Positions 1 to 9,171 of a stretch of DNA of 64,000 nucleotides are shown here, piece by piece (position 1 is the first letter of the stretch; the number at the start of each line of letters is the position of its first letter). This DNA is from an uncultured Halomonas sp. (lineage in GTDB: Bacteria > Pseudomonadota > Gammaproteobacteria > Pseudomonadales > Halomonadaceae), in contig NZ_CANMTQ010000002.1 of assembly GCF_947500835.1 (NCBI RefSeq), positions 338,057 through 402,056 of the forward strand, written 5' to 3'. The position numbers and the translations under genes were made by a program. A model generated the notes under the pieces. It was given only the letters and a program-made list of their open reading frames with translations, made no database searches and was not told the origin of the DNA.

Positions 1-59
1 GATGCAGGTGCCAGTCGTCGGGGCGGCGAATACGCAGCGTGTCGGAAAAGATGGTCACG

Positions 60-1283
60 TCAGGACTCCGAAGAAGCAGGATTGGAAGAAGCCGAGGATT
101 GGCGCTTGAGCAATAATACCAGCGCGACAGCGGCCAGAAACGCCACGGCCGCGGCAAAGCCGATTCCCGTCGCCGCCAGGCCGACGCTGCGAGCCAGCAG
201 GCCGATGCCGACCACCGGAATCGACAGCGCGATATAGACGATGACGAAGAAGGTCGAGGTCACCGCGCCGCGCTGATTGACGGGCGTCGTCGCCGTGACC
301 CCTCCCAACCCGGCACGAAAGGCAACACCATGGCCCAGCCCGGCAATGATCGCTCCAGCTAAAAAGAGCCCCAGCGAGACAGCTCCGATGCCTGCACCAA
401 CCAATCCCACGCCGGCGATGATCACGGCACAGCCCAGTGGCAAGCGCATCTTCTTGGCAAGCTGGCCCTGCACGAATTGGCCCAGGGTGGAGGCAAAGAA
501 AGCGACACCGGCAACGAAACCGATCAATGCCAGATTGGAATAGCCCAGCACCTCTCCCATAAAGGCCGGTGCGGTGGCAGTAAAGAAACCCAGCACGGCA
601 AAACCGGCGAAACCGGCAATCGCCGCCGGAATGAAAAGGCTGCGCACCTCGGCGGGCACATGCAAGCGCTGTAGGCGCAGGCGAGGATGGTCCGGGCGCT
701 CCACTGTTTCCGGTGCGAACCACACGGCGACCAGCGCGATGACCAGAAGTCCCAGATGCACAGCGTAAGAAAGATGCAACGGCCAAGGCGCATATTGCCC
801 CAGCAACCCCGCCACGACCGGCCCTAGACCCAGACCGCCCATGTTGACGGCGGTGGCCACGAAGATGGCCGCGCGCTTCCAGGCCTGGGGCGCCAGCTCC
901 ATCACCGCCACGGTGGCCGTCCCAGTATAGATACCGGCAGAAATACCCGAAATTACTCGTGCAGCCAACAGTCCCGTCAGGCCGTCACTGAGCAGAAACA
1001 CCACATCGCTGAGGAGTGCAGCCACCAGCCCACCGAACAGCAACGGACGTCGACCGACCTGATCCGACCAGCGCCCAGTGACGATCAGTGCGCCAATCAC
1101 ACCAACCGCATAGGCGGCAAAGATCACCGTGATAATCAGTTGTGAAAACCCGAAGCGTTGCTGGTAGACCGGAAAGAGAGGCGTCGGCAAAGTGGCGCCC
1201 AGCATGACCAGTAAAAACGCGAAGGCCACGCCCGCGAAGACCAGTCGCGAGGCGTCGTCGCCTTGAGTAGAAGAGGAACCCAT
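60..1283 (-). CDS. MFS transporter
   Basis: A 407-residue, very hydrophobic protein with about 12 predicted membrane segments, typical of the major facilitator superfamily in the inner membrane. The loop after TM2 carries the MFS motif-A signature (GRWSDQVGRRP, near residue 70). I chose the ATG at 1283 because AAGGA lies seven bases upstream; a longer reading to 1334 has no ribosome site. Drug/sugar-type MFS exporters have this length, but nothing in the sequence fixes the substrate. It is divergent from gmk, about 100 bases away, so the two share a promoter region. Confidence 0.85.
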   Translation of the reverse strand: MGSSSTQGDDASRLVFAGVAFAFLLVMLGATLPTPLFPVYQQRFGFSQLIITVIFAAYAVGVIGALIVTGRWSDQVGRRPLLFGGLVAALLSDVVFLLSDGLTGLLAARVISGISAGIYTGTATVAVMELAPQAWKRAAIFVATAVNMGGLGLGPVVAGLLGQYAPWPLHLSYAVHLGLLVIALVAVWFAPETVERPDHPRLRLQRLHVPAEVRSLFIPAAIAGFAGFAVLGFFTATAPAFMGEVLGYSNLALIGFVAGVAFFASTLGQFVQGQLAKKMRLPLGCAVIIAGVGLVGAGIGAVSLGLFLAGAIIAGLGHGVAFRAGLGGVTATTPVNQRGAVTSTFFVIVYIALSIPVVGIGLLARSVGLAATGIGFAAAVAFLAAVALVLLLKRQSSASSNPASSES

Positions 1284-1384
1284 GAAAGCATCCTTGTTCA
1301 GGGGAGGCGCCACCGAGTATAGAGGCGCCGCCACAATGTGCGATAATGCGCGCCTTCACTGCATTGATTCAACCGGACTCACTC

Positions 1385-2017
1385 ATGTCCCACGGTACGC
1401 TCTACATCGTTTCTGCCCCCTCCGGCGCCGGCAAGACCACCTTGGTACGAGCGCTGCTCGCGCAGTTGGACGGCATTCAAGTGTCGGTCTCGCACACCAC
1501 TCGAGCGATGCGCCCCGGCGAAATCGATGGCCTCAATTATCACTTTGCCGATATCGCAGCCTTCAAAGGCATGATCGAGCGCGGCGATTTCTTCGAACAC
1601 GCCCAAGTGTTCGACAATTACTACGGCACCTCGCGCCCGGCGGTACAGGCCCTTCTCGCCGCCGGCCAGGATGTGATTCTCGAGATCGACTGGCAAGGCG
1701 CGCGGCAGGTACGCGAGCAAATACCGGATGCCGTGTCGGTGTTCATCCTGCCCCCCTCTCGGGAAACCCTCCGTGAACGGTTGTCGAATCGTGGTACCGA
1801 CGATAAGGCGACGATCGACCGGCGCATGCGCGATGCGGTCAGCGAGATGGCCCATTTCGATGAATACGACCATGTCATCATCAACGATGACTTCGATACC
1901 GCCCTGACCCAATTGATCGCCGTGATACTGTCGGAGCGTTGCCGCCTTGTGCGTGTTCGGGAGCGTCGAGGGCCACTGCTACAGGCACTCTTGTCACATA
2001 TCGAGGGGGTCGAGTAG
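1385..2017 (+). CDS. gmk: Guanylate kinase
   Basis: Converts GMP plus ATP to GDP plus ADP in the cytoplasm, an essential step of guanine nucleotide recycling. The P-loop [10 protein letters not shown] sits at residues 8-17, followed by the GMP-binding region ([11 protein letters not shown]) and the [10 protein letters not shown] segment. At 210 residues it has the family length. The ATG at 1385 gives the usual N-terminus; an in-frame upstream start at 1346 would add 13 unconserved residues. It is followed by rpoZ and spoT, the usual gmk-rpoZ-spoT order, which links nucleotide supply, RNA polymerase and ppGpp metabolism. Confidence 0.97.
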   Translation: MSHGTLYIVSAPSGAGKTTLVRALLAQLDGIQVSVSHTTRAMRPGEIDGLNYHFADIAAFKGMIERGDFFEHAQVFDNYYGTSRPAVQALLAAGQDVILEIDWQGARQVREQIPDAVSVFILPPSRETLRERLSNRGTDDKATIDRRMRDAVSEMAHFDEYDHVIINDDFDTALTQLIAVILSERCRLVRVRERRGPLLQALLSHIEGVE

Positions 2018-2114
2018 ACTACCCGGTTGTACCCTTCATTTTCGTGTACAGGTGGCGGGCATGCCCATGCTATGTTGCCTTTACATGCTTGCATAACACA
2101 TCAGGATATTATCC

Positions 2115-2378
2115 ATGGCGCGAGTTACCGTTGAAGATTGCCTTGAAAATGTCGAAAACCGTTTCAAACTGGTCATGATTTCCACCCAGCGCGCGCGCCA
2201 ACTCGCCCGGGGCTCCCGGGATGCCTTGCTGCCTTGGGAAAACGACAAGGCCACGGTAATGGCTCTTCGTGAGATTGCGGCGGGCAAGATCGATGCAAGT
2301 GTTCTCGACGAGCCCGTCGAAGCACCGGTTCGCGTGCGTCCCGAACCCATCAGTTACGATTCCGACGTTCCGGTATAG
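2115..2378 (+). CDS. rpoZ: RNA polymerase omega subunit
   Basis: An 87-residue omega subunit that helps fold and assemble the beta-prime subunit and contributes to the ppGpp site of RNA polymerase. The N-terminus [17 protein letters not shown] and the following segment ([13 protein letters not shown]) are the conserved omega core; the tail is acidic and variable, as usual. It lies between gmk and spoT on the same strand and is probably co-transcribed with them. The 158-base gap to spoT contains a GC-rich hairpin (about 2413-2437) without a T-run. Confidence 0.96.
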   Translation: MARVTVEDCLENVENRFKLVMISTQRARQLARGSRDALLPWENDKATVMALREIAAGKIDASVLDEPVEAPVRVRPEPISYDSDVPV

Positions 2379-2536
2379 CCAAGCGTCAGCGTAACCGAAA
2401 ATGAAATAACGACACCGGCGGTTACCAAACGCCGGTGGAACCAGCGGCCTGACGTCGCAAGAATTCGAGATAAGATAGGCAAGGCTCACGACTCTTGACG
2501 TAGTTATTAAGAAGTTCCTCATAATAGGCGCGCTGT

Positions 2537-4663
2537 ATGTTCACCATCGATGATCTGGCTGATCGCCTTGGCGGTTATCTTCCTCTGGATGAGATTCAGC
2601 AGGTCAAGCGCGCCTTCTACTACGCTGAACAGGCCCATGACGGCCAAAGCCGGCGCTCCGGTGAGCCCTACGTTACTCATCCCCTGGCGGTATCGAACAT
2701 CCTCGCCAACATGCACATGGACCATCAAAGCCTGATGGCTGCCATGCTGCATGACGTGATCGAAGACACCGGAATTACCAAGGACGCCCTGGCCCAGCAG
2801 TTCGGTGAGCCGGTGGCGGAGCTGGTGGATGGGGTTTCCAAGCTGACCCAGATCACCTTCGAGGACAAGGCGGTCGCCCAGGCGGAGAACTTCCAGAAGA
2901 TGGTCATGGCGATGTCCAAGGATATTCGCGTGATCATCGTCAAGCTCGCGGATCGCCTGCACAACATGCGTACTCTCGGTGCGTTGCGCCCGGACAAGAA
3001 ACGCCGTATCGCCCGGGAAACCCTGGAAATCTACGCCCGCATCGCCGGTCGCCTGGGCATCAACACCATCCGTATCGAGCTCGAGGATCTCTCCTTTCAG
3101 GCGATCTATCCGATGCGTGCCGAGCGCATCAAGCGGGCCGTTTCCAAGGCCCGAGGCAATCGTCGCACGATGATTCGTCTGGTCCAGACCACGCTGCAGA
3201 ACTGTCTCGATGACGATAACCTGCCTGGCACCGTGATCGGTCGTCAGAAACATCTTTTGTCGATCTATCGCAAGATGCGCGACCAGCGCAAACCCTTCGC
3301 CGAGATCATGGATGTGTTCGGCTTTCGCATCATCACCGATAACGTCGACAGCTGCTATCGTATCCTCGGCGCCGTACACAACCTGTACAAGCCGGTTCCC
3401 GGGCGCTTCAAGGATTACATCGCTATTCCCAAGGCAAACGGCTATCAGAGCCTGCATACCACGCTATTCGGCACTAACGGCATCCCCATCGAAGTGCAGA
3501 TTCGTACTCGCGAGATGGAGGCCATGGCCAACAACGGCATCGCCGCCCACTGGCTCTACAAGGCGGGCCAGACCGAGCATCCTATCGCCCTTGGCAGCCA
3601 TGCTAGAGCCCGGGAGTGGGTGCGCGGCCTGCTCGAGATGCAGCGCCAGGCAGGAGACTCGCTAGAGTTCATAGAGCACGTCAAGAACGATCTTTTCCCG
3701 GACGATGTCTATGTCTTTACCCCCCGGGGCGACATCATGGAGTTGCCGCAAGGGGCGACGGTGGTGGATTTTGCCTATACGGTGCATACCGATATCGGCA
3801 ATCACTGCATTGCCTGTCGCATCGATCGCCACCTGGCCCCGCTGTCGACGCGCCTGGAAAGTGGTCAGACCGTGGAGATCATCACCGCCCGGGGCGCTCG
3901 GCCCAGCCTTGCCTGGTTGAACTTCGTGGTGACCGCCAAGGCGCGTTCAGCTATTCGTCATGCGCTCAAGAATCAGCAGCGCAGTGAATCGGTTCATCTC
4001 GGCCGGCGCCTGCTCGACCGGGCGCTTTCGGATTATGGCACCCATTACGAGGCGCTTCCCGAGGAGCCGCTGCAGAAACTGCTGTGTGAATTCAACATGT
4101 CGCATGCAGATGATCTTCTCGAATCCATTGGTCTTGGCACCCGCATGGCCCATCCGGTGGCACGGCGCCTGGCAGAAAACGATCTTCCGGAAATTGCACA
4201 TGCCGTGTCGAGCCAGGAAGGGCCGGTGGTCATCAATGGCACCGAAGGCATGGTCATCAGCTTCGCGCGCTGCTGTCATCCGCTGCCCGGAGATTCGGTG
4301 ATCGGCCATCTGTCCGTGGGCAAGGGCATCGTGGTGCATCGCAGCGTCTGTCGCAATATCATCGAACTGCGCAACGAGCCGGACAAATTGCTGAACCTGG
4401 AGTGGTCGCCAGACATCAGCGGCGATTTTCTCGTGGCGCTGCGTATTGCCATGGAATCGCGGCGTGGGCTGGTAGCGGAGCTTGCAAGCCTGGTGACCGA
4501 CGCGGATGCTAATATAGAACGAGTCGGAATCGAGGAAAGGGATGCGCGCCTGTCCCTGGTCAATCTGACCCTGGCGGTGCGCGATCGAGTGCACTTAGCG
4601 CGCATAATCAAGCGCATTCGCAATCTGCATAACGTCGACAAGGTCACCCGCGTCCACAATTGA
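2537..4663 (+). CDS. spoT: Bifunctional (p)ppGpp synthetase/hydrolase SpoT
   Basis: A 708-residue RelA/SpoT homologue that makes and degrades the alarmone (p)ppGpp. Domains in order: an HD hydrolase with HDVIEDT near residues 72-78; a synthetase domain (FGFRIITD, then KDYIAIPKANGYQSLHTT); a TGS domain (DVYVFTPRGDIMELPQGATV); a helical/zinc-finger region (RCCHPLPGDSVIGH); and a C-terminal ACT domain. The intact HD motif indicates active hydrolysis. Its place after rpoZ is the standard locus for SpoT rather than RelA. A strong terminator begins just after the stop codon. Confidence 0.96.
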   Translation: MFTIDDLADRLGGYLPLDEIQQVKRAFYYAEQAHDGQSRRSGEPYVTHPLAVSNILANMHMDHQSLMAAMLHDVIEDTGITKDALAQQFGEPVAELVDGVSKLTQITFEDKAVAQAENFQKMVMAMSKDIRVIIVKLADRLHNMRTLGALRPDKKRRIARETLEIYARIAGRLGINTIRIELEDLSFQAIYPMRAERIKRAVSKARGNRRTMIRLVQTTLQNCLDDDNLPGTVIGRQKHLLSIYRKMRDQRKPFAEIMDVFGFRIITDNVDSCYRILGAVHNLYKPVPGRFKDYIAIPKANGYQSLHTTLFGTNGIPIEVQIRTREMEAMANNGIAAHWLYKAGQTEHPIALGSHARAREWVRGLLEMQRQAGDSLEFIEHVKNDLFPDDVYVFTPRGDIMELPQGATVVDFAYTVHTDIGNHCIACRIDRHLAPLSTRLESGQTVEIITARGARPSLAWLNFVVTAKARSAIRHALKNQQRSESVHLGRRLLDRALSDYGTHYEALPEEPLQKLLCEFNMSHADDLLESIGLGTRMAHPVARRLAENDLPEIAHAVSSQEGPVVINGTEGMVISFARCCHPLPGDSVIGHLSVGKGIVVHRSVCRNIIELRNEPDKLLNLEWSPDISGDFLVALRIAMESRRGLVAELASLVTDADANIERVGIEERDARLSLVNLTLAVRDRVHLARIIKRIRNLHNVDKVTRVHN

Positions 4664-4670
4664 TGATTCA

Positions 4671-4713
4671 TGATCGCCCTGCCGCCCATGCCTGCGGCAG
4701 GGCGATCATTTTT
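4671..4713 (+). terminator. Rho-independent terminator after spoT
   Basis: A 14-bp perfect stem (TGATCGCCCTGCCG and its complement at 4695-4708) with a 10-base loop, followed directly by a run of five Ts. It ends the gmk-rpoZ-spoT unit and sits just upstream of the ridA ribosome site, so ridA needs its own promoter or read-through. Confidence 0.9.
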
Positions 4714-4743
4714 ATTCCACTTCAACATGACGAGGAGTCACTC

Positions 4744-5133
4744 ATGAGTAACAAGGCCATCATTCAGACCCAAAAGGCGCCCGCTGCCATCGGTCCTTAC
4801 TCCCAGGCCATCAAGGCCGGCAACACGGTCTACCTGTCAGGTCAAATCCCCCTCGACCCCCAGACCATGGAACTGGTGTCCGGTGATATCGAGGATCAGG
4901 TGCGTCAGGTCTTCACCAACCTCAGCGCTGTCTGCGAGGAAGCCGGCGGCTCGCTCAAGGACATCGTCAAGCTCAATCTGTATCTGGTCGATCTGGACAA
5001 CTTCGGCGTGGTCAATCAGATCATGGAAGAGTTCTTCACCGCCCCCCACCCGGCCCGGGCTGCGGTCGGCGTCAAGGCGCTGCCCAAGAAAAGCCAGTTC
5101 GAGGCAGAAGCCGTCATGGTGTTGGGTGACTGA
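4744..5133 (+). CDS. ridA: RidA family enamine/imine deaminase
   Basis: A 129-residue YjgF/YER057c/UK114 protein. RidA hydrolyses reactive 2-aminoacrylate and other enamine/imine intermediates released by PLP enzymes. The conserved opening (KAPAAIGPYSQAIKAGN), the YLSGQIPLDP segment and the catalytic-arginine region (HPARAAVGVKALPK) are all present. The ATG at 4744 has GAGGAG upstream; an in-frame start at 4660 would run through the terminator hairpin and is rejected. The position next to spoT is conserved in pseudomonads. Confidence 0.95.
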   Translation: MSNKAIIQTQKAPAAIGPYSQAIKAGNTVYLSGQIPLDPQTMELVSGDIEDQVRQVFTNLSAVCEEAGGSLKDIVKLNLYLVDLDNFGVVNQIMEEFFTAPHPARAAVGVKALPKKSQFEAEAVMVLGD

Positions 5134-5178
5134 GCAAAGCAATTAAAATGCATGGTTTAGATGGGCAATCAAGATAGC

Positions 5179-5201
5179 GATGCCGCCAGATTGGCGGCAT
5201 C
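5179..5201. terminator. Hairpin between convergent genes
   Basis: A perfect 9-bp inverted repeat (GATGCCGCC / GGCGGCATC) with a 5-base loop between the ends of ridA and the convergent epimerase gene. Neither side has a strong T-run, so it is only a possible bidirectional terminator. Confidence 0.5.
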
Positions 5202-5207
5202 TCGTTA

Positions 5208-6083
5208 TCAGGCTTTTTGTGGACGGCCCTCGTTCACACTCTCAAGCACCTGAGCATAGCCTTCGCGAAAGGTCGGGTAGCGGAACTCATAGCCGGTCTC
5301 GCGCAGGCGCGAATTGTCGCAGCGCTTGCTCGAACGCCGGCGCAGCGGCGATTGGATGACTTCATGGGTCTCGACCTTGAGTCGTTTGGCCAGCCAGGCC
5401 ATTACCTCATGCAAAGGAACCGGTTCGCAGTCGCTGGCCAGATAGAGCTCGTCGAGAGGCTCATCGTTCAGAGTCTTGGCGATCAGATGGGACAACACGC
5501 CGGCGCAGTCGTCCCGGTGAATGCGATTGGAATACATCGGCGGCGTGGCAGCGGCGATACGCCCTTCACGCACCTGCTGAATGAGCCGATCGCGCCCCGG
5601 GCCATAAATACCCGAGAAGCGCACCACGGTGCCGGGAAGATCGTGGGCAATGAGGGTCTGCTCGGCCTCGCGCATCAGCTGTCCCGCGAATCCGGTGGGC
5701 TGGGTCTCGGTGGTCTCGTCCACGGTTTCCCCATCCTGCTGGGCATAAACGCTGGTCGAAGATACGAAGAACACCCGCGTCGGTTTGCGCGTGCGCTGGC
5801 CGAGTTCCGCCAATACCGCCTTCAAGCCATCCCGATAAGCGGCCTGATAGGCCTGTTCGTCGAAGCGATCGGCGCTCACCACATAGACGACGATGTCCGC
5901 TTCCGGTAGCGTCTTGAGCGCTTCCGGGTCATTGAGATCGATGGCCAAGGGCTCGATGCCACTAGTGGCCAATTCATCAGGGTTGCGGCGCGCACCGATC
6001 ACGCGGTGGCCCGCCTCGATCAGCTGGGTTCCAAGCGTCTTGCCAATATCGCCACAGCCGAGAATCAAACAGGTATTCTTCAC
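5208..6083 (-). CDS. NAD(P)-dependent epimerase/dehydratase (YeeZ-like SDR)
   Basis: A 291-residue extended short-chain dehydrogenase-like protein. The N-terminal Rossmann motif is GCGDIG (residues 9-14), followed by an acidic beta-2 end and a VSSTSVYAQQDGE segment that corresponds to the catalytic Ser/Tyr region. The closest family I recognise is the YeeZ-type NAD-dependent epimerase; the substrate is not evident. It starts with GTG at 6083. It diverges from oxyR with only about 70 bases between, so OxyR might influence its promoter. Confidence 0.82.
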   Translation of the reverse strand: MKNTCLILGCGDIGKTLGTQLIEAGHRVIGARRNPDELATSGIEPLAIDLNDPEALKTLPEADIVVYVVSADRFDEQAYQAAYRDGLKAVLAELGQRTRKPTRVFFVSSTSVYAQQDGETVDETTETQPTGFAGQLMREAEQTLIAHDLPGTVVRFSGIYGPGRDRLIQQVREGRIAAATPPMYSNRIHRDDCAGVLSHLIAKTLNDEPLDELYLASDCEPVPLHEVMAWLAKRLKVETHEVIQSPLRRRSSKRCDNSRLRETGYEFRYPTFREGYAQVLESVNEGRPQKA

Positions 6084-6152
6084 CTTTACCTAGCTCCTTG
6101 GTAAAACGGACATAATCCATCGAATCGACAGGAAGCCCTTGCGGGCCCAATC

Positions 6153-7079
6153 ATGACTCTAACAGAACTCCGCTACATCGTGACACTAGCTCAGGAACGT
6201 CATTTCGGACGCGCTGCGGAACGTTGCTTCGTCTCCCAGCCGACCTTGTCCGTGGCGGTCAAGAAGCTCGAGGACGAGCTCGAAGTGGCGCTCTTCGAGC
6301 GCTCCAAGGCTACCGTTCAGGTGACGCCCTTGGGCGCAAAGGTCGTCGAGCAGGCCCAGCGGGTGCTCGAACAGGCCAGCATCATTCGTGAATTGGCCAA
6401 CGAGGGCAAGGACCAGCTGAGCAGTCCGCTACGCATCGGGGCCATCTACACCATCGGTCCCTATCTGTTTCCGCATCTGATTCCTCGCCTAGCGCGCATG
6501 GCGCCGGACATGCCGCTTTATATTGAGGAAAACTTCACCGCCAACCTGCGTCATAAACTGCGCAGTGGCGAACTCGATGCGATCATCGTCGCACTGCCAT
6601 TCACCGAGGTGGATGTGGTCACCCGGCCCCTCTACGAAGAGCCCTTCGAGGTATTGATTCCAAGCGATCATCCCTGGACGCGCAGATCCACCATCGACAA
6701 GGAGGACCTGCTCAAGGAACGCTTGCTGCTGCTGGGCGAAGGGCACTGCTTCCGCGATCAGATCCTCGAGGCCTGTCCGGCGATCAGCGCTCAACTGAAT
6801 AGCCCTTCCAATACGCTGACTGCGGAAGGCGGCTCCCTGGAAACCATTCGCCATATGGTCGCCTCCAAGCTGGGCATCACGGTATTGCCGCAATCCGCCA
6901 TCGGCACCGGGCACTACGAGACCGGTATGCTGGAAAGCCGCCCCTTCACCCCTGAGGCGCCTAGTCGCACTGTGGCGGTGGCCTGGCGGGCCAGCTTTCC
7001 GCGACCCAAGGCCATTGATGCGCTGATCGATGCCGTCGAACACTCTTATCAGAAACAGCCGGCCAGCGTACCGGCATGA
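6153..7079 (+). CDS. oxyR: Peroxide-sensing LysR-type regulator OxyR
   Basis: A 308-residue LysR family activator of hydrogen peroxide defence genes. The winged HTH is at residues 1-60 (MTLTELRYIV through SQPTLSVAVKKLE). The two redox cysteines lie in GEGHCFRDQILEAC, nine residues apart, as Cys199/Cys208 do in E. coli OxyR, so the disulfide switch should work. The stop overlaps the start of recG (ATGA), indicating an oxyR-recG operon, which pseudomonads share. Confidence 0.95.
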   Translation: MTLTELRYIVTLAQERHFGRAAERCFVSQPTLSVAVKKLEDELEVALFERSKATVQVTPLGAKVVEQAQRVLEQASIIRELANEGKDQLSSPLRIGAIYTIGPYLFPHLIPRLARMAPDMPLYIEENFTANLRHKLRSGELDAIIVALPFTEVDVVTRPLYEEPFEVLIPSDHPWTRRSTIDKEDLLKERLLLLGEGHCFRDQILEACPAISAQLNSPSNTLTAEGGSLETIRHMVASKLGITVLPQSAIGTGHYETGMLESRPFTPEAPSRTVAVAWRASFPRPKAIDALIDAVEHSYQKQPASVPA

Positions 7080-9163
7080 ATCTGCCTGAGCTGGATCAGG
7101 CCGTCACCACCCTGACGGGGGTTGGTGACGCCATGGCCGCCAAGCTGGGCCGCCTGCGCATCGAGCGGGTTACCGATCTGTTGTTCCACCTGCCACTGCG
7201 CTATCAGGACCGCACGCGTATCACGCCGATTGCCACCTTGCGGGCCGGTCAGGAAGCGGTGGTGGATGGCGAAGTCTGCGCCGCAGAGGTGGTCAAGGGA
7301 AGGCGGCGCAGCCTGTTGGTTCGGCTCAAGGATGGTTCCGGCATTCTCAGCCTGCGTTTCTTTCACTTCTCCCCGGCCCAGCAACAGCAGTTCGCCCGAG
7401 GGGTGCATGTACGCTGCTTCGGTGAGGCCCGGGCCGGCGCTACCGGGCTCGAGATCTACCATCCGGAATACCGGCTGCTGCGCCAAGAGGACGCGCCGGT
7501 CGAGGAACACCTGACGCCGATTTATCCGACAACCGAGGGGCTGAACCAGGCGCGACTGCGCGGCTTGATCACTCAAGCGCTTAGAGCGTTAGAAGAAGCA
7601 CCGCACATGTTGCCGGATGGCATTCCCGAACCGCTGCGCGAACGTTTCCGGCTGCCTGAATTACAGGAATGCCTGCGCTATCTGCACGAGCCGCCGCCGG
7701 ATGCGGATCTCGAGCGCCTGGCCAGCGGCATCCACCCCACCCAACGACGCCTGGCCCTGGAGGAGCTGCTTGCCCATCAGCTCAGCCTGCGTCAGGTACG
7801 CCTGCGCATCCAGACCGACGGCGCCCCGCGACTGGCGTCCGGACGCGGCCTGCAGGCGCGTTTTCTCACCCAGTTGCCCTTTGCTCTGACCGGCGCTCAG
7901 CGCCGGGTACTTGATGAGATCGCCCGGGATCTGGAGACCACCACGCCCATGCTGCGCCTGGTGCAAGGCGACGTCGGTTCCGGCAAGACTGTGGTCGCCG
8001 CCATGGCGGCCCTTCAGGCCATCGCCGGCGACTGCCAGGCGGCGATGATGGCACCCACGGAAATTCTCGCCGAACAGCACTTTCGCAATTTTCGCGACTG
8101 GCTGACCCCGCTGGGCATCGAGGTAGGCTGGCTTTCCGGCAAGCTCAAGGGCAAGGCCCGGCTCGATACCAAGGCCGCCATCGCCGATGGTCGCGTGCAG
8201 ATGGCGGTGGGCACCCATGCGCTGTTCCAGGAGGACGTGCATTTCAAGCGCCTGGGCCTGGCCATCGTCGACGAACAGCATCGCTTCGGGGTACATCAGC
8301 GCCTGGCCCTGCGTCAGAAAGGCGAAGCCGGCGGGCTGACCCCGCACCAGCTGATCATGACCGCCACCCCGATCCCCCGCACCCTGGCGATGAGTGCCTA
8401 TGCGGATCTCGATCTCTCCGTGATCGACGAACTGCCCCCGGGGCGCACCCCGGTGCAGACCGTCGCGGTGCCGGACGAACGCCGCCCGGAAGTGGTTGCG
8501 CGTATTCGCCGCGCCTGCGCAGAGGGACGCCAGGCCTATTGGGTCTGCACCCTGATCGAAGAATCGGAAGCGCTACAGTGCCAGGCCGCGGAGGCGACCC
8601 GGGACGCCCTGACCGAGGCATTGCCGGAATTGGCCGTCGGTCTGGTGCATGGGCGCATGAAGGCTGCAGAGAAAGCCGAGGTGATGGATGCCTTCAAAGC
8701 CGGCGAGCTGGATCTGCTGGTAGCCACCACGGTGATCGAGGTGGGGGTCGACGTGCCCAACGCAAGCCTGATGATCATCGAGAACCCGGAGCGTCTAGGC
8801 CTTTCCCAGCTGCACCAGCTACGCGGACGGGTTGGTCGAGGCGGCACCGAGAGTTTCTGCGTGCTGCTCTATCATCCACCATTGTCTGCCCATTCTCGGG
8901 AACGGCTGGGCGTCATGCGCGAGACTACGGACGGCTTTCGCATCGCCGAGAAGGATCTGGAACTGCGCGGCCCCGGTGAAGTGCTCGGTACCCGGCAGAC
9001 GGGACTGGCGCAAATGAAGATCGCCGATCTGGAGCGGGACAAGGACTTGCTGGAACGGGTCAGCCCATTGGCTAGAGCACTGCTGGAAGAAGCCCCGAAT
9101 GCCAGCGAGACCTTGATACGACGCTGGCTGGGGGAGGAAGCGGGACGTTACGGGCAGGTTTGA
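7076..9163 (+). CDS. recG: ATP-dependent DNA helicase RecG
   Basis: A 695-residue branch-migration helicase that regresses stalled replication forks. There is an N-terminal wedge/OB domain, then Walker A (GDVGSGKT, near residue 302), the DEQH box (VDEQHRFG), TATPIPRTL (motif III) and the C-terminal helicase motifs (LHQLRGRVGRG). The length matches the family. It overlaps oxyR by four bases and is convergent with the YccS-like gene only nine bases downstream; no terminator is visible between them. Confidence 0.97.
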   Translation: MNLPELDQAVTTLTGVGDAMAAKLGRLRIERVTDLLFHLPLRYQDRTRITPIATLRAGQEAVVDGEVCAAEVVKGRRRSLLVRLKDGSGILSLRFFHFSPAQQQQFARGVHVRCFGEARAGATGLEIYHPEYRLLRQEDAPVEEHLTPIYPTTEGLNQARLRGLITQALRALEEAPHMLPDGIPEPLRERFRLPELQECLRYLHEPPPDADLERLASGIHPTQRRLALEELLAHQLSLRQVRLRIQTDGAPRLASGRGLQARFLTQLPFALTGAQRRVLDEIARDLETTTPMLRLVQGDVGSGKTVVAAMAALQAIAGDCQAAMMAPTEILAEQHFRNFRDWLTPLGIEVGWLSGKLKGKARLDTKAAIADGRVQMAVGTHALFQEDVHFKRLGLAIVDEQHRFGVHQRLALRQKGEAGGLTPHQLIMTATPIPRTLAMSAYADLDLSVIDELPPGRTPVQTVAVPDERRPEVVARIRRACAEGRQAYWVCTLIEESEALQCQAAEATRDALTEALPELAVGLVHGRMKAAEKAEVMDAFKAGELDLLVATTVIEVGVDVPNASLMIIENPERLGLSQLHQLRGRVGRGGTESFCVLLYHPPLSAHSRERLGVMRETTDGFRIAEKDLELRGPGEVLGTRQTGLAQMKIADLERDKDLLERVSPLARALLEEAPNASETLIRRWLGEEAGRYGQV

Positions 9164-9171
9164 GGACCCAT

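Noticed and set aside
2495..2525. Promoter-like TTGACG before spoT
   Set aside because: The nearest -10-like sequence is 19 bases away and would leave a 12-base leader; support is weak.
2519..3457. A 312-residue antisense frame over spoT
   Set aside because: Shadow of a highly conserved spoT reading frame; it has no recognisable domain and would be a composition artefact.
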